From Bacteroidales bacterium (GTDB taxonomy: Bacteria; Bacteroidota; Bacteroidia; Bacteroidales; UBA4417): a stretch of DNA of 64,000 nucleotides. Positions within the stretch are counted from its first letter, which is position 1; each line of letters starts with the position of its first letter. Of this stretch, positions 56,501 to 64,000 are shown piece by piece. The DNA is taken from assembly GCA_016707705.1 (NCBI GenBank), contig JADJHD010000015.1, forward strand, positions 1 through 64,000. The letters are read 5' to 3'. A model generated the notes under the pieces. It did no database searches, had not been told where the DNA came from, and saw nothing but the letters and a program-made list of their open reading frames with translations. Made by a program: the position numbers and the translations under genes.

Positions 56501-57946
56501 ATGAAAGTATTGTTAACCGGTAGCACCGGCTACATCGGCAGGAGATTAATGCAGCAACTGCTTGACGACGGTCATGAAGTGATTTGTTTCGTCAGGAATC
56601 TGGAGCGGCTGGTCTTGCCTGATCATGAAGGACCACGTCCCCAGGGCTTTGAAATCGACCTGCTGAAACCAATTTCCAATGAACTGGATGATTTGGGATT
56701 CGATGTTGCTTTTTACCTTGTCCATTCTATGTCCACCTCCATTGGTGAGTTTATGGACGAAGAGGCAAGATCGGCAGGAAACTTTGCAGATTATATTGGC
56801 AGAACAAGCTGTCAGCAGATAATATACCTGAGCGGGATATGCAATTCAAAAAAACTCTCCAGGCATCTTCAGTCGAGGAAAAATGTTGAAGATATCCTGA
56901 AGAAATCCGGCAAATCTGTTACCGTCCTTCGTGCAGGAATTATTGTAGGCAGTGGAAGTGCTTCTTTTGAGATCATTCGCGACCTCATGGAAAAAATGCC
57001 CTTGGTAGTTGCACCCATGTGGGTCATGACCCTTTGCCAGCCCATCGCCATCACCAATGTTATCCGATATCTCACCGGTTGCATGCTGAATCCGCATACC
57101 TATAATGATACTTTTGATATTGGAGGGGCCGAAATCCTTTCATACAAGGAGATGCTGCTGCAATATGCTGAAGTCAGGGGTTTGAAGAGATACATAGGTG
57201 TGGTTCCATTTATTAGTCCGCGAATCTCATCCTACTGGCTTTATTTTGTTACGTCAACCTCTTACTACCTTGCAGTTAACCTTGTCGACAGCATGAAGGT
57301 GGAGGTGGTCTGCAAGGATAACCGTCTCAGGGAAATCCTGAATATTCCTCCGCTTACATACAAGGAAGCCTGCCGGCGGGCTCTTGAAAGAATCAATTTG
57401 GATACTGTGCAATCCAGCTGGACAGATGCCGTATCCATGAAGAATCCATCTTCATTGTTTGGTTACCTTGAAGTACCGGATTATGGAATATTAAGGGATC
57501 ACAGGCGCCATAAAATCACAGGGGATCCTGAAAAGGTGCTGAACAGGGTTTTTGCCATTGGTGGAGAAACAGGCTGGTATTATGCCGATTGGATCTGGCA
57601 GGCCAGGGGAATCATCGACAAGATGGTTGGTGGTGTAGGATTGCGCAGGGGGAGGCGAAGTGCAACTGAATTAAGGCCCGGCGATAGCCTTGACTTCTGG
57701 CGGGTTCTGATTGCTGATCGGGAAAATAAGAGGTTGCTTCTATTTGCAGAAATGAAGGTCCCCGGTGAAGCCTGGCTTGAATTCAGGATAGTAAATCGCA
57801 AGGACGGGATTTATCTGTACCAGACCGCTACCTTCATGCCTAAGGGCTTAAGCGGCAGGTTGTACTGGTTTACCCTGCTGCCCATCCACCTTCTGATGTT
57901 CCAGCAAATGATCAAGGCAATTGCTGATGTAAAGGACAAGTCCTGA
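56501..57946 (+). CDS. NAD(P)-binding SDR-like protein with C-terminal DUF2867
   Basis: 481 residues. The N-terminal Rossmann domain opens MKVLLTGSTGYIGRRLMQQLLDDGHEVICFVRN (GxxGxxG at 7-13), followed by DVAFYLVHSM and YLSGI. The C-terminal ~150 residues (VFAIGGETGWYYADWIWQARGIIDKMVGGVGLRRGRR, ENKRLLLFAEMKVPGEAWLEF) are the DUF2867 domain, a START-like fold. Such proteins are annotated as complex-I-NDUFA9-like or epimerases; the substrate is unknown, though quinone or lipid modification is plausible. It lies between the cytochrome and a four-helix membrane protein in one transcription unit. Confidence 0.9.
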   Translation: MKVLLTGSTGYIGRRLMQQLLDDGHEVICFVRNLERLVLPDHEGPRPQGFEIDLLKPISNELDDLGFDVAFYLVHSMSTSIGEFMDEEARSAGNFADYIGRTSCQQIIYLSGICNSKKLSRHLQSRKNVEDILKKSGKSVTVLRAGIIVGSGSASFEIIRDLMEKMPLVVAPMWVMTLCQPIAITNVIRYLTGCMLNPHTYNDTFDIGGAEILSYKEMLLQYAEVRGLKRYIGVVPFISPRISSYWLYFVTSTSYYLAVNLVDSMKVEVVCKDNRLREILNIPPLTYKEACRRALERINLDTVQSSWTDAVSMKNPSSLFGYLEVPDYGILRDHRRHKITGDPEKVLNRVFAIGGETGWYYADWIWQARGIIDKMVGGVGLRRGRRSATELRPGDSLDFWRVLIADRENKRLLLFAEMKVPGEAWLEFRIVNRKDGIYLYQTATFMPKGLSGRLYWFTLLPIHLLMFQQMIKAIADVKDKS

Positions 57947-57976
57947 CAGTAGGGTTAATTTCAAAGAAAGTTTACT

Positions 57977-58360
57977 ATGAACATAATGCTACTTCTTGAT
58001 GCAGCACCCCTTGACCCCAGGAATCCCTGGGTTATTGGCTCTGCTGTCGTATTTGTTGGTTTTATAGTCTACACCCTTATAAAATTCTTCTCAGTATTTT
58101 TTGAGTTTATTCAGGCCAAAGGATGTCTTACCGTTGGATTGCTCGGATTGGTCGGATTACCGGGAATTCTCACCTTATGTCTTATCACTGGATACAATAT
58201 TACCTCCAGCCTCCTGATCTTGTTTGCGGTTGTTGGTGTCATTACAGGCTACATAGCCCGCGATTCAGAAGGGAATGTGGGCAAGTTCGGCAACTTCATC
58301 ATGATTGTATCCATCATAACCCTAGTGCTTGCATTATTCCTTTTCAGAATCATCCATTAA
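57977..58360 (+). CDS. Small four-helix membrane protein of unknown function
   Basis: 127 residues, no family recognised. Hydrophobic segments at about residues 14-35, 47-66, 70-90 and 103-124 suggest four TM helices. A short Asp/Gly/Asn-rich loop (RDSEGNVGKFGN) separates the third and fourth. It follows the SDR gene by 30 bp and is the last gene of the cytochrome operon, so a role in membrane redox or envelope function is inferred only from position. Confidence 0.65.
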   Translation: MNIMLLLDAAPLDPRNPWVIGSAVVFVGFIVYTLIKFFSVFFEFIQAKGCLTVGLLGLVGLPGILTLCLITGYNITSSLLILFAVVGVITGYIARDSEGNVGKFGNFIMIVSIITLVLALFLFRIIH

Positions 58361-58395
58361 TTCCTTCTTTTAACAAGCTCATTTTCAAGGGTTAT

Positions 58396-58660
58396 CTCTC
58401 TGTGTAACTCCGTGGACCCTTTTTTCATTTCTCAGTGAACCCAAATTAGCAGCAATAGTTAGGACATATCTCTGTGTAACTCCGTGGTACTCTGTGTAAC
58501 ACTGTGTACCCATTTTTCATTTCTCAGGAAACAACAAATAATTAGCAATAGACAGGACATATCTCTCAGTGTAACTCCGTGGTCCTCAGTGTAACTCCGT
58601 GGACCCTTTTTTTATTTCACGGAGAACCACAGAGAAGGCACAGAGTTGCACAGAGGAACT
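58396..58660. repeat. CTCTGTGTAACTCCGTGG repeat island
   Basis: Three imperfect copies of a unit of about 80-90 bp begin near 58396, 58469 and 58560. Each holds TCTCTGTGTAACTCCGTGG, mostly followed by CCCTTTTTTCATTTCTCAG and AGCAATAG, and the word is doubled in copies two and three. An inverted version (CACGGAGAACCACAGAG, 58618-58634, and CACAGAGTTGCACAGAGG, 58640-58657) closes the array. Nothing else is seen in 58361-58843. Confidence 0.75.
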
Positions 58661-58843
58661 GACTGCAAAAAGCATATAGCAAGAAGAGCCACCATCTGCC
58701 GGGATACGAATATCACAAAGATTATGCTCAACTTATAGTATAGTCTTCTAAAGCTAATCCCGTTCTGATGAAAAATTTTATACCATATAAATAACAGTAA
58801 ATCAGAATAATAAATCATTATGAGTCTCCCCTGCATTGGTTCA

Positions 58844-58888
58844 AACTAAAATAATAGTTGCATAACTAAAAAATTAGTTGTATATTTG
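58844..58888 (+). promoter_or_regulatory. Twin BlaI-type operators and promoter
   Basis: Two 16-bp dyads, AACTAAAATAATAGTT (58844-58859) and AACTAAAAAATTAGTT (58864-58879), lie exactly 20 bp apart. The TTG closing the first dyad (58858-58860) is at -33 spacing from a perfect -7 box TATATTTG (58881-58888), and the second dyad fills the gap between. The blaI ATG is at 58911. Autorepression by the adjacent BlaI-family protein is the simple reading. Confidence 0.75.
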
Positions 58889-58910
58889 TCTTACAATTAT
58901 CGGAACCATT

Positions 58911-59330
58911 ATGAGCGAGAATAAACAGAATATGGACAGGGAACTTACCGAACTTACCAGAGCAGAGGAAGAAGTAATGCAGATACTATGGAGTCTTGGT
59001 AAAGGTTTTGTAAACGATCTGCTCGATCACTTCCCGGAGCCCAAACCTGCCTACAATACTGTCTCCACAATAATTCGAATCCTCGAAAAGAAAGGCTTTG
59101 TTGATCACAAGGCCTATGGTAAAACCCATCAGTACTTTCCATTAGTGAGCAAGCAGGATTATACCCGGCATTTCATGGGGAATGTCGTGAAGGGATATTT
59201 CGATAATTCCCTTCGGAAAATGGTCTCCTTCTTTACCGGGGAGGCAAGCATGAGCATGAAGGAAATGGAAGAGATCCGCAAGATCATTGATCAGCAAATA
59301 GAACAGAAAAAATCTCAGAATCATGATTGA
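58911..59330 (+). CDS. BlaI/MecI/CopY family transcriptional repressor
   Basis: 139 residues from the ATG at 58911 (MSENKQNMDRELTELT); the ORF could begin at 58878, but that start overlaps the operator and -7 box. The winged-helix domain is typical: LTRAEEEVMQILWSLGKGFVNDLLDHFPEPKPAYNTVSTIIRILEKKGFVDHKAYGKTHQYFPL. The C-terminal half is the dimerisation helix bundle. BlaI-type repressors are removed by proteolysis triggered through their BlaR1 partner, encoded next with an 8-bp overlap. Confidence 0.95.
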   Translation: MSENKQNMDRELTELTRAEEEVMQILWSLGKGFVNDLLDHFPEPKPAYNTVSTIIRILEKKGFVDHKAYGKTHQYFPLVSKQDYTRHFMGNVVKGYFDNSLRKMVSFFTGEASMSMKEMEEIRKIIDQQIEQKKSQNHD

Positions 59331-60699
59331 GGTCATATTATACCTGGGAAAGAGCCTGTTATTGGGGGCTCTCTTCTTCTTCTCCTATCAGTTTCTGATG
59401 AGGAAGGAGTCATACCTTGTGCTGAACAGAATCTATCTGTTGACAGCGGCAGTTTTAACTGCTATACTACCCCTCGCCGGAAGTTTCGTGAAGGAAGGAA
59501 TTCGTTTATGGAACCAGCCTGCTGAAATTATGGTTATTAATCTGCCGGAAGTTGTGATTTCGGCAACAAAACTGGTAAATCAGGAACAGCAGCAGGCTAT
59601 TCTCAATTGGGCGGCTATTGGATATGGCTTGATTACTCTTGCCATGTTGGGCGGATTGATTCTGGGAATAATCAGAATTTACCGCTTCTACCGTCTGTCA
59701 ATGAATGCCAGGAAACTCAATGATAATGTATACCTGGTTTCTGAAACCGGAAGTCCGTTTTCCTTTCTTGGAAAGATTTACATTTCCGGAGCCTATGAAA
59801 AGCATCCCGGATTGCCGAACATAATTCTGCATGAGAATGCCCATATCCGTCAGGGACATATGATGGATCTTATTCTGCTTGAAGTGCTGTCGAGCATTTT
59901 CTGGTTCAATCCTTTTATTTTCCTGTTCAAGCGTGCTATGCGGGAGGTGCACGAATACCTTGCCGACCGTGAAGTTATCAGGCAGGGAGTGGAACCGCTT
60001 TCCTACCAGCAACTTTTATTCAACGAGGTTTCCGGAAGCCCTGAATATATAATCGCCAACAATTTCAACCTTCTTACTAAAAAACGAATTATCATGTTAA
60101 TCAAGAAATCAAGCAGATCAGCTGCAGTAAGGATCGGGGTGCTGCTTCCCCTGATAGTATCCGCTGCGCTTGTACTTTCCCTTCTCCAGAGCGGAGATGC
60201 CCTGGCTCAGACTACTGATCCCAAACCTGCTCAGGTTGCCCCGGCACCCCCTTCACAGCCCGCAGTTGCTGAGCCACAGTCGAAACCCGCTCCTCCCGCA
60301 CCTCCTGCTAAAACTGAAAAGAAGAATATAAAGGAGGCAACTGATGATCAGGATAAGCCGGTATTTGTAGTTGTCGAAAATCAGCCTGAATATAATGGCG
60401 GACAGGAGGCAATGATGAAATATCTGGTCGGTGCTGTCAAGTATCCCGAAGAAGCCAGAAAGAAAGGCATTCAGGGACCGGTCTACATTAGTTTTATTGT
60501 TAATGAAGATGGCTCCATCTCGAATGTGAAATGCCTTCGTGGTATCGGTGGTGGCTGTGATGAAGAGGCTATCAGGGTAGTTAAAGGAATGCCCAATTGG
60601 ATACCTGGTACACAGAAAGGCAAAGCCGTCAGGGTACAATTTAACCTGCCTATTAAATTCACCTTGTCGAATGAAAAATCGAAGAACCCTACCAATTAA
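59323..60699 (+). CDS. M56 (BlaR1-like) metallopeptidase fused to a TonB C-terminal domain
   Basis: 458 residues. Three N-terminal TM helices (about 5-25, 35-55, 97-118) surround the M56 zinc peptidase domain. Its HExxH is at residues 170-174 (HENAH), with a downstream Glu/Asp in EVHEYLADREV. A fourth TM helix lies at about 273-291. A Pro/Ala/Lys-rich linker crosses the periplasm (about 300-340), and a TonB-type C-terminal domain follows (QPEYNGGQEAMMKYLVGAVKYPEEARKKGIQGPVYISFIVNEDGSI, then VKGMPNWIPGTQKGKAVRV). The fusion is common in Bacteroidota: external contact by the TonB part is thought to trigger peptidase action and BlaI release. The gene overlaps blaI by 8 bp and the next gene by 29 bp. 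Confidence 0.94.
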   Translation: MIEVILYLGKSLLLGALFFFSYQFLMRKESYLVLNRIYLLTAAVLTAILPLAGSFVKEGIRLWNQPAEIMVINLPEVVISATKLVNQEQQQAILNWAAIGYGLITLAMLGGLILGIIRIYRFYRLSMNARKLNDNVYLVSETGSPFSFLGKIYISGAYEKHPGLPNIILHENAHIRQGHMMDLILLEVLSSIFWFNPFIFLFKRAMREVHEYLADREVIRQGVEPLSYQQLLFNEVSGSPEYIIANNFNLLTKKRIIMLIKKSSRSAAVRIGVLLPLIVSAALVLSLLQSGDALAQTTDPKPAQVAPAPPSQPAVAEPQSKPAPPAPPAKTEKKNIKEATDDQDKPVFVVVENQPEYNGGQEAMMKYLVGAVKYPEEARKKGIQGPVYISFIVNEDGSISNVKCLRGIGGGCDEEAIRVVKGMPNWIPGTQKGKAVRVQFNLPIKFTLSNEKSKNPTN

Positions 60700-61141
60700 A
60701 GGGCTGACAATTTTCCTTCTCCTCCTTCTTCCCTTCGCTGCCAATTCGCAGTTGTTTCACAAAAAACTTAACCAGATTGACAATAAGGGAAGAAGGCAGG
60801 GAAGGTGGATTACCTGGCAGGATTCAGTCAGGCATATTCCTTCTTCCAAATCATGGTTCAGGGATGGAAAGGAATACAGAACTACCCGGTACTATCATGC
60901 CAATGGCAGGACAAGGCTAAAGCTCAGATATCATGGTGATAGTCTGATTACAATCAGCTATTATGATACCACCGGCAAACTCACCGATCGCGGAGGTGCC
61001 CTTCGATTATACACCGAAACTGAAATCCGTTACTGCTGGGATGGTGAATGGAAACAATACAATCGACACCGCCGGGTTATAAACCGGCAGTTTTACCGTA
61101 AAGGGGAGGAGATGATACTTCAGGAAAATGTGAAGATGTGA
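60671..61141 (+). CDS. Exported MORN/YwqK-like repeat protein
   Basis: 156 residues. A signal peptide (GLTIFLLLLLPFAANSQLF) precedes three to four MORN-like strands: NKGRRQGRWITWQDS, WFRDGKEYRTTRYYHANGRTRLKLRY and YYDTTGKLTDRGG, with CWDGEWKQYNRHRRVINRQFY. The pattern matches the YwqK-type antitoxin-like repeat family. Start overlap with the BlaR1/TonB gene implies co-expression, so it may be an effector or partner of that sensor. The last four residues (NVKM) are encoded by the first units of a tandem 9-bp repeat that continues past the stop codon. Function unknown. Confidence 0.75.
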   Translation: MKNRRTLPIKGLTIFLLLLLPFAANSQLFHKKLNQIDNKGRRQGRWITWQDSVRHIPSSKSWFRDGKEYRTTRYYHANGRTRLKLRYHGDSLITISYYDTTGKLTDRGGALRLYTETEIRYCWDGEWKQYNRHRRVINRQFYRKGEEMILQENVKM

Positions 61142-61180
61142 AGATGTGAAGATGTGAGGATGTGGAGATGTGAAGATGCG
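61125..61180. repeat. Tandem GAAGATGTG 9-mers overlapping a gene end
   Basis: About six units of GA[A/G]GATGTG or close variants, beginning inside the last codons of the YwqK-like gene; its TGA stop at 61139-61141 lies within a unit. Confidence 0.8.
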
Positions 61181-61181
61181 T

Positions 61182-61440
61182 AGCGAAGCGAAGTCCCGTC
61201 ACGCAGGGTTTAGATTAAGGGCTAATGTTTGAAGTGACGTGATGAGGATGTGAGGATGTGGAGATGCGGGGAGCGAAGCGAAGTCTCGTCACGCAGGGTT
61301 TAGATTAAGGGCTAATGTTTGAAATGACGTGATAAGGATGGTGTTGAGATCTGGGTCCGCCGCGGCGAACCGTGTTCTAGTCCCGTACTGCAGGGTCTAG
61401 CAAAGGGCCAAGTTGAAGTGACGGGATGAGGATCTGAGGA
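61182..61440. repeat. 69-bp direct repeats, 90-bp period
   Basis: 61182-61250 and 61272-61340 match except at about three positions (start AGCGAAGCGAAGTC, end AnGATG). A third, decayed copy is at about 61379-61440. The gap between holds GAGGATGTGGAGATG-type words from the neighbouring tandem array. Confidence 0.85.
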
Positions 61441-61450
61441 TGTGAGGATG

Positions 61451-61710
61451 CGAACCCCGAACAACGCCAGCTAACAACTAACAACTGCCAAAGTACAAAT
61501 TGCCAAATGATCCCAAGGCAAACAATAATTGCAAATCCAACTAGCAACTCCTCCCTGCAGGATCTGCCAACCAACAACGCAACTTTCCGACCTTAAACTT
61601 CGAACCCCGAACAACCCCACTAACAACTAACAACTGCCAAAGTACAAATTGCCAAATGATCCCAAGGCAAACAATAATTGCAAATCCTAGCAACTCCTCC
61701 CTGCAGGATC
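61451..61710. repeat. ~112-bp direct repeat pair, 150-bp period
   Basis: 61451-61564 and 61601-61710 are near identical; the main differences are GCCAGC versus CCCAC near the start and an extra AAC before TAGCAACTCCTCC in the first copy. The unit contains CTAACAACTAACAACTGCC. No ORF or known element. It lies directly before the hflX stop (61755). Confidence 0.88.
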
Positions 61711-61754
61711 CTTTGGCAAACCGTTTTCGAACTTTGAACCCAGAACAATCGTTG

Positions 61755-62939
61755 CTAGTAAAGAAAACTATTATACGGATAGCGCTTGATGTGCATCTGC
61801 TTTACCTCCTCATAGATCATCTTCCTGAATTCTTCAATATTGATCTTCTGCTTGGCAGAAATGAATATAGCCGGGGCATTGGCTTTGGCCATCCATGTAT
61901 TCTGAAGCTCCTCAAGAGTAAGGTTTTCCTTTGTGGCAGGTGTAAGATCGAAGGGATCCTTTTCCACATGGCTGTAGGCGTCAATCTTATTGAAAACCAT
62001 GATTGAAGGCTTATCAGCACATCCGATTTCCGAAAGTGTCTGCAAGGCTACATTCACCTGATCCTCAAATGCCGCATGTGAAATATCTACAATATGCAGC
62101 AGCAAGTCAGCTTCCCGAACCTCATCCAGTGTAGATTTGAACGACTCTACCAGACTATGGGGTAACTTGCGAATAAAACCTACGGTATCAGTCAGCAGGA
62201 AAGGCAGATTTTCAATCACAACCTTTCTAACAGTGGTATCCAGTGTTGCAAAGAGTTTGTTCTCTGCAAACACATCACTTTTACTAAGCAGGTTCATGGT
62301 GGTGCTCTTTCCTGCATTGGTATAGCCAACCAACGCCACCCTGATCAGTTCTTCCCTGCTTTTGCGCTGGGTCACCTTTTGCTTGTCGATATCCTTGAGT
62401 TTCTCCTTGAGCAGGGTGATTTTATCCCTGATTATACGACGGTCGGTTTCAATTTCCTTTTCACCAGGGCCCCTCATTCCAATTCCCCCTCTTTGCTTTT
62501 CAAGGTGAGTCCACATACGGGTCAGTCGGGGTAGCAGGTATTGATATTGCGCAAGTTCAACCTGAGTGCGTGCAACATTGGTACGTGCACGCTTGGCAAA
62601 AATATCGAGAATCAGAAGCGGACGATCCAGCACGCGGCAGCCTAACACCTGCTCAATATTTCGGGTTTGCGAACCACTGAGCTCATCATCAAATACAGCC
62701 ACATCAATACCTGCAGCTTTTACATATTCAGCAATTTCATCCAGTTTACCGGTCCCGACAAAAGTCCGGGAGTCAGGCATGGGCATTTTCTGGACAAAGC
62801 GCTTGTCGGGAATGGCACCGGCTGTGTCGAGCAGAAACTCCAGTTCATCAAGGTAGTCATGAACATGGGCTTCATCCTGTTTGGCAGTAATAAGGCCGAC
62901 AATTACGGCTTTTTCGGGTTTTAAGTCAGATGCAAGCAT
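61755..62939 (-). CDS. hflX: GTPase HflX
   Basis: 394 residues. The N-terminal HflX domain (KAVIVGLITAKQDE, RTFVGTGKLDEIAEYV, FDDELSGSQTRNIEQVLGCRVLDRPLLILDIFAKRART) and the glycine-rich GGIGMRGPGEKEIETDRR linker precede the G domain: G1 GYTNAGKS (205-212), G3 DTVGF (251-255) and G4 NKID. HflX splits or rescues stalled 70S ribosomes under stress. No other gene is in its unit. A -7 box CAAAAATA (minus-strand TATTTTTG) is at 62957-62964. Confidence 0.97.
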   Translation of the reverse strand: MLASDLKPEKAVIVGLITAKQDEAHVHDYLDELEFLLDTAGAIPDKRFVQKMPMPDSRTFVGTGKLDEIAEYVKAAGIDVAVFDDELSGSQTRNIEQVLGCRVLDRPLLILDIFAKRARTNVARTQVELAQYQYLLPRLTRMWTHLEKQRGGIGMRGPGEKEIETDRRIIRDKITLLKEKLKDIDKQKVTQRKSREELIRVALVGYTNAGKSTTMNLLSKSDVFAENKLFATLDTTVRKVVIENLPFLLTDTVGFIRKLPHSLVESFKSTLDEVREADLLLHIVDISHAAFEDQVNVALQTLSEIGCADKPSIMVFNKIDAYSHVEKDPFDLTPATKENLTLEELQNTWMAKANAPAIFISAKQKINIEEFRKMIYEEVKQMHIKRYPYNSFLY

Positions 62940-62956
62940 ATCAGGTATTAAGACTG

Positions 62957-62964
62957 CAAAAATA
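62957..62964 (-). promoter_or_regulatory. -7 box for hflX
   Basis: Reads TATTTTTG on the minus strand, 18 nt before the start codon at 62939; perfect TAnnTTTG. Confidence 0.5.
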
Positions 62965-63107
62965 GTTCAAACAAGCATTGGTAAGCCTGTTCAAATGCAA
63001 TCAGCCCAACGGGACTTTCTTTGCAGCTTCATCTTGAAGTTTGAAGGGCCCGAAACTGCTGCTTCGATTTTCTTGAATAGCAAAGAATTTTAATCCCTGG
63101 AATCCAC

Positions 63108-63115
63108 TAGCTTTG
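63108..63115 (+). promoter_or_regulatory. -7 box (TAGCTTTG) for the Fes-type esterase
   Basis: Exact TAnnTTTG 24 nt before the ATG at 63140. Confidence 0.5.
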
Positions 63116-63139
63116 TGTTGTACTGTAAAATCCTACCAT

Positions 63140-64000
63140 ATGAAATGGATCCTAAGCCTGCTCCTTATTTTTACAATTCAGTCAATAATGGTAGCCCAGC
63201 CTTTCTCAGAATTATTGGTGAAGTTAAATACACTTCCTGAAAATCAAAGGACAGTTTCTCTTGACTCCTATTTTCTCAACCATCCGACTATGCCTGTGAT
63301 AGAAAGTGGGGGAAATGTATACTTCATCTACAAAGGCGAAGCAGAGTCCGTCAGTATTGCCGGTGATGCTACAGCCTGGTCTCCCGGACTTCCCATGACG
63401 AGGATTGAAGGTACAACCTATTGGTACTGCACGACAAACTATGAACCTGATGCCAGACTTGAGTACAAAATTGTCGTAAATGGCAAGGACTGGATTCTCG
63501 ACCCGCTAAATCCAATTATTATTCAAGGCGGTATGGGTCCGAATTCCGAGCTTTTGATGCCTGAATACCAGCAACCCCTTTTCACCAATGAAAGGGATGC
63601 TGTTCCCTGGGGGACTTATTCAGATACGGTTCTGCAAAGCAAAATCATGGGTGAGCAAAGAAAGCTGAGAATTTATTTGCCACCGAAATATGACAAAAGC
63701 AGTGAGAAATATCCGGTAGCCTTTTTCCATGATGGATTCCAGTTCTTCGACCTTACCGACATCCGTGATATCATGGATAATATGATCTATGAAGGCAAGA
63801 TGAGTCCCATTATCGCTGTGTTTGTTGAACCGGTAAAAAGAGATGATGAATATTCAGGAAATCTTCAGAAGAAGTTTACGCAATTCATGATGGAAGAGTT
63901 AATCCCCTTCATCGACAAATCATATCGGACTCAGGCTACAGCTGCTTCCAGGGCACAGTTCGGAATTTCGAACGGTGGCAACATTGCCCTTTGGTTGGTG
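63140..64000 (+). CDS. Secreted Fes-type esterase (partial, cut by window end)
   Basis: 287 codons are visible and the frame is open at the window edge. A signal peptide (MKWILSLLLIFTIQSIMVAQ) leads into an N-terminal early-set/CBM48-like domain (residues about 55-125, VYFIYKGEAESVSIAGDATAWSPG). A putative esterase domain follows (KLRIYLPPKYDKSSEKYPVAFFHDGFQFFD) with the nucleophile elbow FGISNGGN near the window end. The family includes enterochelin esterase and feruloyl/acetyl xylan esterases; its specificity cannot be told. The remaining acid and His ligands lie beyond the window. Confidence 0.85.
   Translation, partial: MKWILSLLLIFTIQSIMVAQPFSELLVKLNTLPENQRTVSLDSYFLNHPTMPVIESGGNVYFIYKGEAESVSIAGDATAWSPGLPMTRIEGTTYWYCTTNYEPDARLEYKIVVNGKDWILDPLNPIIIQGGMGPNSELLMPEYQQPLFTNERDAVPWGTYSDTVLQSKIMGEQRKLRIYLPPKYDKSSEKYPVAFFHDGFQFFDLTDIRDIMDNMIYEGKMSPIIAVFVEPVKRDDEYSGNLQKKFTQFMMEELIPFIDKSYRTQATAASRAQFGISNGGNIALWLV

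Noticed and set aside
61125..61340. Possible CRISPR or VNTR coding region
   Set aside because: No spacer diversity and no open frame; a simple tandem and direct repeat explains it.
1..64000. tRNA, rRNA, insertion sequences, prophage or integron genes
   Set aside because: No cloverleaf with a GGTTCRANNCC arm, no rRNA motifs, no transposase or integrase reading frame was recognised.

Overview
The window reads as chromosomal DNA from an uncultured member of the Bacteroidota, most likely Bacteroidales-like. Several starts are preceded by the Bacteroidota -7 box TAnnTTTG and almost none by a Shine-Dalgarno sequence. Four secreted proteins end in type IX secretion (T9SS) sorting domains. Lineage-typical genes are present: DUF3127, TlpA with a DUF4369-like N-terminus, a BlaI/BlaR1-TonB pair, and purH-mreBCD. 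I found no rRNA, tRNA, CRISPR array, transposase or prophage gene.

Layout. 1-2.7 kb: the tail of an unknown gene, a nucleoid-associated protein and a metallophosphoesterase. 2.7-9.4 kb: a secreted esterase bracketed by two GC-rich palindromic repeat clusters, then a double-length UvrA-like ATPase with four ABC modules. 9.4-26.5 kb: a DUF4143 ATPase with its own repeat-rich promoter, a GH106-type glycosidase, a second secreted esterase, an MDR oxidoreductase, galM, a hybrid histidine kinase, DUF3127, a secreted phosphoesterase, an anion permease, pgeF and a Met/Cys/His-rich exported protein. 26.6-31.9 kb (minus strand): a TlpA-like lipoprotein and the purH-mreB-mreC-mreD block. 32-44 kb: a MacB/FtsX permease, recJ, a GH3-family enzyme with a LysE exporter, hemW, a sensor kinase and an AsmA-like giant. 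44-54.7 kb: an S9 peptidase, convergent GH110 and GH2 glycosidases, and two T9SS cargo proteins. 54.9-61.1 kb: a heptaheme NapC/NirT cytochrome operon behind a 24-bp palindrome, then blaI-blaR1/tonB-ywqK-like behind twin operators. 61.7 kb to the end: hflX and the start of a Fes-type esterase.

How it fits together. The cell makes exported carbohydrate-active enzymes (GH106, GH110, GH2, aldose 1-epimerase) and T9SS-anchored hydrolases, consistent with polysaccharide or glycoconjugate degradation. No SusCD pair is in view. The heptaheme cytochrome points to quinol oxidation toward periplasmic or extracellular acceptors. The mre block, pgeF, recJ, hemW and hflX are housekeeping.

Caution on sequence quality. 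Eight otherwise full-length genes are broken by frameshifts. One is mreD, normally essential. Another, the UvrA-like gene, carries seven separate one-base losses within about 720 bp, each in a homopolymer. Most look like sequencing or assembly errors, so these genes are annotated as single reconstructed units. Short dispersed and tandem repeats fill most of the longer intergenic gaps (about 2.77-2.88, 4.46-4.58, 17.7-17.9, 33.5-34.1, 39.7-39.85, 58.4-58.66 and 61.1-61.7 kb).
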